Notes under the pieces: model-generated
Databases searched by the model: none
Seen by the model: only the letters and a program-made list of their open reading frames with translations
Told to the model about the DNA's origin: nothing
From: Schizophyllum amplum
Taxonomy: Eukaryota > Basidiomycota > Agaricomycetes > Agaricales > Schizophyllaceae
Direction: 5' to 3'
Length of the DNA stretch: 64,000 nucleotides
Assembly: GCA_007026445.1 (NCBI GenBank)
Contig: VDMD01000099.1
Span: 27,867-91,866, forward strand
Shown: one piece after another, positions 31,980 through 43,362 of the stretch
Layout: the number at the start of each line of letters is the position of its first letter
Position numbering within the stretch: position 1 is the stretch's first letter
Position numbers and translations under genes: made by a program

Positions 31980-33450
31980 GCGGACTGAGATACGACCCCG
32001 AGTTTACCCACAGTGTGAGTCCAACTCTCCTCCCGCCTGACGATGGACGACGCACCGGAAGGACAGCGAGAAGGAAAGGCATGACGTTAAGAAGAAAAGG
32101 GACGACGTCGAGAAGAAAAGGGACGGCAACGAGCGGGACGACGACAACGAGAGGGACGACGACGGCCGAAGAGACAACAACCCCGTTCAATAATACCAAG
32201 AGGAGACGAAGATCGTGCTATATTGACAGCAGGCACGTACGGGACACTGACAGGAAGAGACTGGGTACCTACGCGCGCCGTACAATGGTGCATACGGGAT
32301 GTACTCATGCCGAGGACGTAGCGACCTCCGCGACGATGACGACGACGACAACGAGACCTCCGTTAACGACGACGAAGCGACCGCTCGCAATAGATGGACT
32401 CCCGCGACGAGGCCCCTTCGAAGGAACGTCTTCTCCCTCCGCGCAGGGAGGTCTTCCCCCTTGGAAGGGACGCTTTGTGAGTTAGCGCGGGCGCGACCTT
32501 CACAGTCTGACAGAACTTCACTGCAGGATGTGTCAATACCGCAAGGCAAGGCGTGTGCGCACCTGTCGTCTGACCAGCAACATAGCACTTCAGCGCGTTC
32601 GACAGTCCAGCGCGTCCGAAAGTCCAGCGCGTCCGAAAGTCCAGCGCGTTCGACAGGCCGACCCGAAGGTCGCCAAGCAGCGCCTCCTCCATCTGGGTGG
32701 GATGAAGTTTTAGATGGTGGTGCGCTTGACGATATGTTTGTGCGCTTTACGATATTCTTGTGCGCCCGAGATTCCTGAGCGCCCGATGTCCTTGCGTGCC
32801 CGGTATCCTTGTGCGCCCAATGTCCTTGAGCGCCCGATGTCCTTGTGCGCGCGCCCAATGTCCTTGCGCGCCCGATGTCCTCTCGCATTGTTCGTGTGAG
32901 GAGTCAAATTCAAGAGTGCATGGGCTCTGCGGGACAGTCAGTCAGTCATCTCGCGCGATCTCAGTATTACGCAGTGAACGCACCATTCCGGACCTTCCTC
33001 TGCTCGTCGTTCATCCGTCTGCTCATCGTCCATCCGTCTGCTCATCGTCCATCCGTCTGCTCATCGTCCATCCGTCCGTTCGCCGGTAAAGCGTGAGGTT
33101 CTGGAGACGCCGTATACGAAAGCAAAAGTACAACCCTGTGTCCCTCGAGGGCATCTAAGTAGCATAACGGGTGGATGCAATAGAACTTCAGGGATCGAGC
33201 ACTGTCGGGAGAGTCGTTTGAACTTGGTCCTGCACTCCGCATTGGACCTCGTATGCATGTCCCCAAAGAACATAAGCCTGTCGCCAAAGAACATAAGCCT
33301 GTCGCCAAAGAACATAAGCCTGTCGCCAAAGAACATCTTCTTCGCGTGGGGCGTGTTGAGCTGCAGAGGTCGACGAGATGCAGAGGTCGATGAGATGCAG
33401 AGGTCGACTGGATGCAGACCCCGACGAGACGAGCGGTGGCGAGCATCGAC
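31980..33450. repeat. cluster of at least five minisatellites
   Basis: AAGAAAAGGGACGACGTCGA-type units at about 32075-32175. Four copies of a 17-bp GCGTCCGAAAGTCCAGC unit at about 32595-32665. Ten or so 17-20-bp units around GCGCCCGATGTCCTTG at about 32705-32885. Four copies of a 19-bp CCGTCTGCTCATCGTCCAT unit at about 33010-33080. Four copies of a 21-bp unit with GTCGCCAAAGAACATAAGCC at about 33255-33340. Then GATGCAGAGGTCGA units to 33420. The long frames here are repeat translations. Confidence 0.85.
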
Positions 33451-34743
33451 GAGATCAGCGAGGACGAGGCCGGCGGCCCCCAAGGAAAAGCCGGCCCTCA
33501 AGTGATGCCTGTCACGCGGCGGTTCGCCGGCTGGTCCGAGTCGACGGGCTGTCCTCCGCCATGACAGACGCACGCCCATCCTCGGCATTTGCTTATTACC
33601 GCCTGCCTGAACTCTACGCAAATAAGCACCCAGCTCTACCTCTGCAGTTTGTCACACGCCCACGCCTGCGCACTGATTTCCATCCTTCACAGTCTTCGCG
33701 CTCCTCCACAGTCTTCGCTCCTCCACAGTCTTTGTGCTATTCGCGCTTCTACCAGCGCGGGCCAAGGGCACGAAGCTTACCTTGCAATGCACATATCGTC
33801 TTAACTGGACGCCTGGCATGCTGCGAGGATGTCGCGTTCAAGGCACGTATCGAGGACAGCCGAACGGGCTCGTCGCAGCGACTGCTGAATTGCACGCGCT
33901 GCGACTGCCGATCGATCCCTGGAAGAGAAATACTGTGCTCGGATGCTGGTGCGCGCGCTTCACTCTCAACTCGGACTACCTACGATCTGAATTTCAGCAA
34001 GGCATCGACTTGGGGGCGCTGACAATCCGGCATCCCTTTGGCTCTTTCGCCACTCGATCCCTCGCTTCTGGGATCTCACCTGCTCTACTGCGCCTTCGCC
34101 GTCCTGAGAGTGCTTTGCCCATCGTCAGCGATGTTTGGCGTCTGATGGCCTTCCCGCCTGTGGTCTGACAAGTTCGCTTGCCAATATCTTGCGCCTCGTT
34201 TTTGGTGCCTGTTTTCATGAAGAAGGCCGTCTCAGCCCCATTGACATGCACAGGAGCAACGACGGCAACGCAAGAACGCTCTCTTCAGTGGCACGAATGG
34301 ACGACAACATGAGGTTGGGGTGGCGTCACTACAATTAGAGCCGTACTTACAGACGGTGTCACTGCCGAGGCTACATCCCTATGTGCCACTACGCAGAACT
34401 CGCTACATGATATCTACCCAGCCTGTAATCGTGAAGCGGGTTGACTTGTCGGTTGGCACTATAGACATTCAGTCTGACCCTCGTTTGCCATGTTATGCGT
34501 GCAGTTTTCTCTGTCTTTAGTTATGATTCTTCAGAGTCTTGATGTATGCGTTGTGGACACGCAGAGCGTAGGTCCGCGACCTGGGAAACTGCGATGTGCG
34601 TTGTGAGCGGCGCGCGAACTTGAATATGAGGCACGCGTGACACACGCGCGCACGTGGCTCTTGTTGATGAGACGCGACTTGGCCTACCCTCAACCGATCA
34701 TCATTATTTCCGACTGTCATCTTCGCGTCGAGCGCGTCTTATA
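33450..34743. other. region without a convincing gene
   Basis: Short duplications (ACAGTCTTCGCTCCTCCAC at about 33690-33730). The open frames on both strands lack conserved motifs and splice structure. Confidence 0.4.
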
Positions 34744-37700
34744 ATGTCGCGGCGGGGGAACAAGTCGCATAAGGCGAGTAAAGGAAAACAAATGGATGCA
34801 CTGAGGCTGACCCTCAGGGTGCCTAGGTACCGAACGTTAAATTACGGCCAGCTGCTCCTCAGCCACCCAAGAGTCCCGAATGCTGGGTGCAGGAGACACA
34901 ACCGCCGGGTAGCGACGATGGGCCCATACAGGACTCATGTCCGCGTCCATTCTCGGGGATGGTGTTCTGTGCCACGGGCACATTGGACAAGGTGCGTAGT
35001 CGGCGAGGGGTATGGGAGACGCGACTGACGACCAGCATGTAGATGTCGCTGTTCAAGAAAGCCACGGAGCTCGGCGGGAAAGCATCGTTAGCCTTTACAG
35101 ACCTTGTCACCCACCTCATCGCCTCCGATCATGGCGGCGCGAAGTACACGGTAAGAGGCTGGTCGACCCCGATGTCTGCATGTCGCTCACCATGGTATTC
35201 CGCTCAGTGCGCACTGGAGCGCAAGATACCCATCCTCAAGCCCTCCTTCATCACCGAAAACTACGAAGTCTGGCTCCGGGGCGACGACGTGGACCCGGAA
35301 GAGGTGCGTCGCCCGTGTACCCTCCCTTCAACACCCGCTAACCAACTCATACAGAGCATGCCCGCCCACCGCCACCCCATCTTCACCTCCATCGTCCTCT
35401 GCATCTCCGGTATCGACAACATCGACCGCCGCGTCGAGATCAACAAGCTCGTCACCGCGCACGGCGGGGCCTACCGCAAAGAACTCCAACGCCCCGTCGA
35501 CGTCACCCACCTCCTCTGCTCGGGCGACGAGACGACGGACAAGATGCACTACGCGGAGAAGTTCAACCAGCGCGGGGAGGCCGACATCAAGCTCGTCTGG
35601 GAGGAGTGGTTCTGGGATTGTCTGGAGTTTGGCGGGAGGTTTGAGGAGGAGAAGTACCTGGTGAAGAACCAGCCGAGACCGGAGCGACGGCGGGTGGTTT
35701 CGGGGCCGCCGCAGCCCTCTGTACCGGACACCTCGACGACGCCGCATCAGTCGCAGCTCGCAGTGTCGCGCCGGCCCTCTACCTCTACCGATCGTCGCGC
35801 GTCCGGCTCCACCGACCGACGCACACTAGGCTCCACCGCCTCCGCCGACAACCCGCGTAAGGACAAAGACGACGAGTTTGATGACGAAGAGTCCGGGATG
35901 GCGAACACCAACTACACCGCGCTGCGCATCTGGGAGAGCCTGCTCAAAGTGCGCGGCTACGCGATCGAGAACAACCGCATGGTGCATAGCCCGTCTAAGG
36001 CGAGCGGCGTTGGGGAGGCGCGTGCCAGGGATGTCGGGGAGGGCAGTGCCAGGGATGTTGGGGAGGGGCGTGCCAGGGATGTTGGGGAGGGCCGTGCCAG
36101 TGACGTCGGGGAGCATGTCGCGAACAAATCAGGACCAGGACCGGGGATGGGGCATGTCGCGGGCGAGGACTCGGACGTCGAGATGGAGCCGCAGGAGAGC
36201 GTGCTGTCCACGCTGCGCGGGTTCCGGAAGCAGAACTCGTTTGTGGTGCGCAAGGATCCTGCGCGCGTTGTGGGCAGGGAGGCCGCGCGCGTTGTGGGCA
36301 GGGAGGCCGCGCGCGTTGTATCAAGCGGTATGCCCATGCGGGCGACGACGGTGCAGCCGGACGCGTCGTCCACCGAACCCGCCCACAGCGCTGAACAGCC
36401 ATCGGATGCCCGGCAATCGGTCGCGTCTGGCTCGCGGCAGCCGGTCGCGTCTGGCTCGCGGCAGCCGGCTGCATCAGGATCGCGACCGAGGACGGACAAC
36501 TCCTTCCTTGCTGGGAAGCGCTTCTCGCTCGCCGGGGAGGCGGACTCGCCCACAGTTCGTAACGCTCTGGCAGGTGCTGGTGGTGTCGTGTGCGCGGAGT
36601 TCGACGCGGAGGCCGACTTTATCATTGTCCGCTTGACGGACTTGGGGGTGCTTTCCAGGTGCGTTATCTGCTAGAGTCGACTATGAAAGACCGCGATACT
36701 GATGCCCATCACAGCCTGGGGCATGCTCGGGATCGTGTACGCACGGAGTGTTGGGTTGAGAAGTGTGTCTATGAGAAGCGCGTCTGCGATGCTGGCGAAC
36801 ATCTCACGTTCACGCCACTCAGTGCGGAACTGTTGCCCGTTTCTGGTAAGCTGACCTCGGTTCTGGTCGTCTCTGCAATATCTCATCGTATATCTAGACG
36901 CGTCCTCCCTGGTCCTCAGCTTCTCCGGCCTGGACCAGGCGGAAGCGTGCTGGATACGACGTCTGCTGAAAGCTTTTGGTGAGTCCTTTCACCCGGCCGT
37001 ATTGGTCGTCCTTTGAACGCGCTTCCAGGTATCACCCATGCGCCCACCTTCACCCGGCGCACCACGCATCTGCTCTGTCCGTCGCGGATCGGCAAGAAGT
37101 TCGAGAAAGCGCCCGAGTGGGGTATCAAGGTCGTCGACATGGCGTGGCTGCGCGCCATAGCGCGCGACGGACGTGTACCCAAGGATACATCTCCGGCAGT
37201 GGCGCCACCCGTCAATGGAAAGGGCAAAGGGCGAATGGAAGACATCACCAGTGGTACGTTTGGAAATCGAACTGTGTCAATCGCTACTAAATTACCCATC
37301 AGAAACCACCAACATCCCCATCGCTGCTCCGCATGCACAGGCGGCCTCGACACCACTGTTTGCGAATGGATCCTTCGGGCAGCCCGACCTCCTCATACCC
37401 ACGCCCGATGTCTCCTCGCCCAAGCTCGACAATGGTCGTGTACCATCCTCCGCAACACCCTCGCCGATGAAGGAGGGCGGCACATACTCCCTCCCACGCA
37501 TGTCTTCCCCCTCCAGATCGCTCAGCGCATCTCCTCAGAAGCCTCCGGACACGTCTCTCGCCAAGACGGCACCCACCTCTCCCACCAAGAGCGCTTCTGG
37601 CTCGCGCTCCACCTCTGACTCTGGCTCCGGCTCTGGCTCCCGCTCCGGCTCTGGCTCTGGCTCCGCCTCGCCCTCCAAGGGCCGCTCCCCCATGCGCCGC

Positions 37701-38159
37701 AAGCGCTCCTCGCACTCGCTCTCGCCCGCCAAAGTGCCCGCGGAGCTGCAGGCGAGCATCGCGACGCTGCTCGGCGGGAACGGCAAGCGTGCCGCGGACG
37801 TCGGTGACGGCGGACCGCGCAAGCGGCCCAAGCCCGACTTTCGCGCGAAGGCGCGGCCGCGGACGCCGAGCCCGCCGCCGGAGGAGTCGTATGCGCCGTT
37901 GGAGGTCTCGGAGGTGGAGGAGAGCATGCGGGTGGTGTATGCGGATGCGGAGCAGCAGGAGGAGAAGCGGAAGCTGATGCGGTTGCTGGGGGCGTCCGGG
38001 CAGGGGCAGGGGCAGGGGAAGGGGCAGGCGGGACGGGAGCGTGAGGGGAGCGGGACTTTGGGGACGATGTCGTCGGGGGGTGGCGGCTCGATGGGAGGCC
38101 GCGGGAGCGCGCAGATTGTGAGGGGTAGGGCTCCCGCGAGGGGGGGTGCCAGGCGGTAG
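34744..38159 (+). CDS. DPB11: multi-BRCT checkpoint/replication protein (TopBP1/Dpb11/Rad4 type)
   Basis: Nine exons: 34744-34777, 34852-34991, 35043-35150, 35208-35303, 35355-36658, 36715-36845, 36898-36978, 37029-37253, 37303-38159; 991 aa with all phases closing. Four BRCT domains are seen. First (about 42-125): FSGMVFCATGTL, TDLVTHLIA. Second (about 130-222): SIVLCISGID, LVWEEWFWDCLEFGG. Third (about 505-600): CWVEKCVYEKR. Fourth (about 605-690): DMAWLRAIARDGRVP. Family members scaffold replication initiation and DNA-damage checkpoint signalling in the nucleus. The linker of about 270 residues carries tandem peptide repeats (RDVGEGRA x3, ARVVGREA x2, SGSRQPVA x2). The C-tail is Ser-rich with SPTK/SPSK sites. 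The assignment is to the family; which member is less sure. Confidence 0.87.
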
Positions 38160-38543
38160 CCAGGCCTGGCCCATCTCGTATTATATTTGTACGTTATTTA
38201 GCATGCCCATTAGCGGACTTCTCATATACTTGATGTAGTAGCATCTCTAGACGCATATTCTCGGCCCCTTTGACGCATGGAATACGGTGAATCATGGTGG
38301 ATATTTTGGCGGCATGACGAGCCGTGCTGTTCGGGGGGAAGCCCGAGGTCTGAGTAAAAGCTCGGGCAGGCTCGCCAAGGCTGAGCACCCCCCAACGTGC
38401 ATAATTGACCTATTCGGGTACCTCTGCAAGGTAGCAGAGATGGACGTCAACATGCCATATGGCGACGCTGCGAGAAACGAAGGGCGGGTGACGCGCGCGT
38501 TGGCGCGAGTCACGGTTAGCGTGACAGAACGTGACTCGTAGTA

Positions 38544-38751
38544 CAGTCGTTTGCACAATGCAGAAAAGTTGGCAGTCCCGTGCCTTCAGATTTCGCGCGC
38601 GTGGCGTCGTTGATGCAGCGCGTCAGCCAATCGCGTCGCCAGGGCCGTCGTCTGGATGAGTCCGAGGGCGCAACGACGCTTTCGATTGGCCCTCAGCGTC
38701 GCGTCGGAAAAACCGCGCGCACGGGACTGCCAACTTTTCTGCAAACGACTG
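38544..38751. mobile_element. 208-bp MITE flanked by TA
   Basis: Inverted ends CAGTCGTTTGCA followed by GAAAAGTTGGCAGTCCCGTG at both termini; the left one has a 6-bp insert (CACAAT). Flanked by TA on both sides (38542-38543, 38752-38753), the Tc1/mariner target. Inner inverted pieces (GCCAATCGCGTCGCCAGGGC against GATTGGCCCTCAGCGTCGCG) let nearly the whole element fold into a hairpin. Confidence 0.8.
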
Positions 38752-39283
38752 TAAGTACGTGACCACGAACTCATCCTGGCGCCTACTAAGTAGTACTACA
38801 CATCGCCTGCAAGGCGCGCGCTCCGAACTGGATACTGTGAGGCTTCTCTGACTTTTGAAGACTTATTTTCTGCAGGATATACATCTATAGCACCAGCTCT
38901 GAGCTTTAGTCCCAGCTCGAGCTCGTTGAGCTCGCCATTTGGGACAGCCCCAGCTCAGTGAAGCTCAAAAACCGTCAATCTGTGAGAAGAGTCTGACTTG
39001 TGAGACTAAGCTGACCTCAGCTCGGCTAGGCTTTGCCGACCAGTATGCCCTAACGTCAAGCGCTGAGCAATGACCGACTCTCCAGCCTGCGGCCTTAGTA
39101 ACGCCTCGCCCGATGTCCGAATGAACCTCCCTGCCAGCCAATTGCAGTCAGTCAGTGCGCCCCTACCGTAGGCGGACCGCGGCTGTTTGCCGAACGAAAC
39201 GGATGAGGTGTGGGGGAAAACGAACTTGCTCACCGAGCGCGTCCATGTCTGGATCCCGCTCCAGTCCGCGCTGAGGCTCTGAG

Positions 39284-39290
39284 TATAAAA
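39284..39290 (+). promoter_or_regulatory. TATA box of the aldo/keto reductase gene
   Basis: TATAAAA about 50 bp upstream of the ATG at 39340. Confidence 0.55.
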
Positions 39291-39339
39291 GAAGCCAAGG
39301 TGACATATCTAGTTCTCAGCCTCCTTGACTTCCATCGAC

Positions 39340-40767
39340 ATGTCTACCTCGCCTGTGAAATACGTTCAGCTCGGCAAGAGCGGTCTCCGCGTCTCAGTGC
39401 CGATTGTATGTTTTGTGCAGTCAATACACTCGATGAATTTGCTAACCGATGTCTTCACGTTTCTAGGCTGGGGCTATGAGCTACGGAAATCCCAAATGGG
39501 CGGTACGCGAGTACGATAGCCCAGTCGAGGACGTGCACTGACCCCTTATTCTTTACTTTCCAGTCCTCCGACGAGGCCGGTCCATGGGTGAAGGACGCAG
39601 ACGAGGCTCTGCCCATTTTGAAGGCTGCCTGGGATCGCGGGATCAAGTACGCACTGCGCACGTAACTTCACGCATACGCATACTCATCGAGGCCCAATCT
39701 AGCACCATTGACACGTCGAACAACTACTCTAACGGCGATTCCGAGCGCATTGTCGCTAAATTCATCGAGAAGGTACGCGTCGCGGTATATATATCAAAGC
39801 TTTGCATCCTCACTGTCCTTTCAGTACCAAATCCCCCGCGAGGAGATCGTCATCGCGACCAAGTGCTGGGGGCTCGTAGGAAAGGGCGACGACCACGACC
39901 TCTTCATATTACCTCAAATCGCGACACTCAGCAAGCGCAGGGAGTATGTCAACCAGTCTGGACTCTCGCGTACTGCAATCTTCAACGCCGTCGAAGGATC
40001 GCTGGCGCGCTTAAACACGACGTACATCGACCTCTACCAGATCCACCGTTTTGATTTCTCGACGCCCCCCGAGGAGACCATGAAAGCGCTGCACGATCTC
40101 GTCGAATCAGGCAAGGTTCGCTACATCGGCGCCAGCTCTATGCGCTGCTGGCAGTTTGCGCTCCTGAACGAGGTGGCAGAGAAGAATGGGTGGACAAAGT
40201 TTGTCAGCATGCAAGACGAATACTCGCTCATCTATCGTGAGGAGGTTGGTCGCTATCTGTGATGATCGCTTTCATGATTACTGACGCGTGTGGTTGCAGG
40301 AGCGAGAGATGTTGGCGTACTGCAAGTATCATGGTATCGGCGTCATACCGTGGTCGCCGCTCGGTGGAGGGCAACTCGCACGCCCGTTGAACGCCGAGAC
40401 TGCGCGCTCGAAAACATTCGCGGCCATTACCCCGAAGTATGACGCAGATCAAGAGATCAACAAGCGCGTCGAGGAGATCGCCACGAAGCGTGGCTGGAAG
40501 ATGTCCCAAGCACGTGGCCACTCCGTCTCAGTTATGTCATGGGCTGATAATTGTACAGGTCGCTCTCGCCTGGGTGCAGCGGAACGTTGCGAGCCCCATT
40601 GTTGGTCTAAACTCGATCAATCGCGTCGACGAAAGCATCGTTGATGGCGAGCTGACGGAGGAAGAGGCTCAATACTTGGAGGAACCGTGAGTGCGCTCGC
40701 ATACTATTGCCTTCGTGCATTGACGCTTTGTAGTTATCAGCCCATGGATGTCCGCAATCACGCTTAA
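39340..40767 (+). CDS. aldo/keto reductase
   Basis: Eight exons: 39340-39405, 39467-39502, 39564-39646, 39703-39772, 39825-40244, 40300-40509, 40559-40686, 40734-40767; 348 aa, a normal length for the family. The catalytic tetrad is visible: Asp in [11 protein letters not shown], Tyr in the same motif, Lys in VIATKCWG, His in [24 protein letters not shown] and [11 protein letters not shown], in the cofactor-binding half, are typical of the AKR branch close to voltage-channel beta subunits and fungal reductases. It reduces aldehydes or ketones with NADPH in the cytosol; substrate unknown. The sixth intron (40510-40558) appears to use a GC donor (CAA|GCACGT), because the GT four bases later breaks the frame. 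Confidence 0.9.
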
Positions 40768-40985
40768 GCCTCATGACTCGGGCGTCACCAGCCGCGCACT
40801 CTGGTTGTCATGCATCGCACGTATGCGCTGTATGGCACTCGAATATTGACGGCTGTATCGGCAACTTTCCATGGCCCGCGTATACTACGAAATTACATCC
40901 TCACCATCGTCGTCACCGGCAAACCCTCACAGTCAGCTTCATTGCGTTCTCCCTCCTCTGCCCAGTGACCTGTCATAGCGACGCA

Positions 40986-42748
40986 CTACTTGCCCTGACT
41001 GCCGGGCTGCATCCTTCTATGACACAGTTGCCAAACCCTGTCGAATAACTGCCTCCACTTGGTCTGAAAATAGTCAGACGCCGCCCAGATATACCGCAAG
41101 GTCTGATCCGGGAACACGCTTGCTAAGAAGTCCACCAAAAGGTCGATGTCTTCCTGCTTCTCCGGCGGCCTCGTGCGCTGTACGTCCAGCTCGACAAGCC
41201 GGTCGCGTAGCACTTGATGGTTCAACAAATGAATAGGCTTGGGTGCAGGGCGACGCGTCTCCAACGGTATCTTCAACAAATCCAGCGCAGGGCACCGCGT
41301 AGCGAGCGGTATCAACCCCTCGAACGATACCCGTGTCATATTCGCGCCGCGGTTGAAAAAATACAATCGTGTGAGTGAGGGCCATGCGGCGGTGAGGATA
41401 TCGAGCGCGCTATCCAGATCAGCGCCCTCGTAGTTGACGTAGATGGCAACGACCGATACGTTCTTGAAAACGCGTAGGTCGGAAAAGAGGCGAGCACTGC
41501 GCACGTTGACGGCGCGACCGGTCGAGACATGCAACTTCGTAAGCGAATCGTGGTCCAAGCATTGGCGCAGCGTTCCATAAAAGCGCATGGCGTCGAGCTG
41601 CTCGTTGTCCCTGTCCGAACCGTAGATGTTGAACTGGTGATGTTTGAAAGTGCGGAGGCGAAGTGGCTCGCTCGACATGAGGCGCACGACTTCGCATGCG
41701 GCGTCGAAGTCCTCCGCCTCGCTGAGTCTGAGTGAGCGTAGCGCACGGAAGCCAGGCGGCGGCGTTGGGCGACGTTCTGAACGAATGAAGCCGCTGCATG
41801 AAGTGATGTCGACTAGATGAAGCTCCTCAAGGCATGGAAGGCCGCGAAGGTGTGGAATGCCTTCGAAGTGTTCTCCGGGTGGAATCGTCAGCGCGCGGAT
41901 GTTCGAAAGGGACGCGCAGGGGACTATCGCGCGATACTCCATACTGGTCGTGTGATTGTTGTAATACTGGCCCGCCAGCGATACCCATGCATAACTAGAA
42001 CTGATAGGCGGCGTCGTGGTACCGTCGCATTGCGACACGATTTTCATTCCCCCAAAGGCGAATTGCTCGCTACTTCTGAATTTGATTGTGTGCGCGTTTG
42101 GTAAGATGGGGCCATACTCAATTATCGCGCGGAGGAGACGCCTGTCTATGATAACGTGCGGGTCGTCCATGTGCTTACGGTCCCCAAAAATCTTGATGCG
42201 TCGCGCATATTTGAGGAAGCTGGCGTATTCGGCTTCTGTCAGGGCTGCGTGTTGTGACTCCTCTGGGAGCTTCAATAACTGTCAGGATGATGGGTCAGAA
42301 CGATGAGATCCGACAAAATAGTATGTACACGCACTAATCTCTTGACTTCGCGCGAGGACATATCGATACTTCGATAGCGGATAACCCAACTGCTTTCCAC
42401 GCGGGGGATCGTGAGGAGCAGGTTGCCTAGATGAATCTGCTTCTCCCAAAGAAGGTCAAGGGCGACATCGCTCATGGCGCGGCAGGCGGTGGCGAAATTA
42501 AGGAGGGTTGAGAGCCCCCCATCGTCGACCAATAGCTTGCAGATCATGAGGAACAGCTCATATATGGACGACAGGCGAGCGCCTGCGGATTCGACCGCTG
42601 CATTTGGCACGCTCTCGTCTACCTCTTCAGCCACGCCTGGCATCGTGGATGTAGTACGGGAGGCGTTGCATGTGTCATGGGCTGGCGTTGTTGTCGAGTC
42701 TAGTGATGGCCTCTCCGCTTTCAGAGGCACAATGTTCGTCATATCCAT
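40986..42748 (-). CDS. F-box/LRR-like protein, type B, right-arm copy
   Basis: Exon 1 42335-42748, 56-bp intron (GTGCGT donor), exon 2 40986-42278; 568 aa. Same order as the left copy: variable N-terminus, F-box-like SSIYELFLMICKLLVDDG and SDVALDLLWEKQ, then the leucine-rich repeat-like body. It differs from the left copy by a few residues including two extra at FGGMKIVSQCDG. It has no breaks. SCF substrate-receptor roles are known for the family; nothing here shows the target. An upstream in-frame ATG at 42865 exists in both copies. Confidence 0.8.
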
Positions 42749-42897
42749 TTGAAGATATTGTATGCGGCACGGCAAGCGGAGATGGAAAGAAACACAGATC
42801 GGAAAAGAAAAGGAGGGATGGCTATGAGGCTGTGCTGCGACAGGGGCTCTCGGCTCCGACAGCATGAGTCACGTGTCCGGGTTTTGCCGCTTGTAGT

Positions 42898-43353
42898 TCA
42901 AGTCGAATGACTCATGAGCTGGGAATTACGACTTGGCGTAGCGCACGAGATATTCTTCAAGCCGGCACGGACGCAGAAAATGTTCAGATAGCAAAATTGA
43001 AGCATCGGTGACCTAAGTAATGGTATACGACGAGAAACAGGCAGTGCGCGTAGTAACTCACAGATTCGCCTCTTATTCCTTTCGCATCTCGCGCAAACGG
43101 CTCTCCCTGGATCCTCACGCGAGGATGTCCACAAATAGTCTCAAAGCTGCTGACGGAGAAGCTTGGCGGCTGACAGACAGGGCTGCGTCTGAGACGACAT
43201 TACTGCAGTAGCTGCTCTAGCGGCGTGAGTATCGTGGGCGTCGCAATTCACGGGGTTGTTGAGCTCGTCGTAACGCGACAGAGTAGTGGGGTACATGTGC
43301 GACAGACAGTAGAGCACCTTCAATACGCGATAACGAGGCAATAACAGCTTCAC
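42898..43353 (-). pseudogene. partial second BTB gene copy
   Basis: Reads VLKVLYCLSHMYPTTLSRYD, matching KALYCLSPMYPTTLSRYD of the BTB gene just upstream, then diverges with stops and lacks the middle region. The segment from CTTCTCCGTCAGCAGC onward matches the 3' part of the left-arm BTB pseudogene. Confidence 0.65.
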
Positions 43354-43362
43354 AAGTCAATG

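Larger units (their letters stand above)
38160..39339. other. intergenic region
   Basis: Contains the MITE at 38544-38751 and an AGCTC-rich stretch at about 38895-38970. Nothing else coding is seen. Confidence 0.6.
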
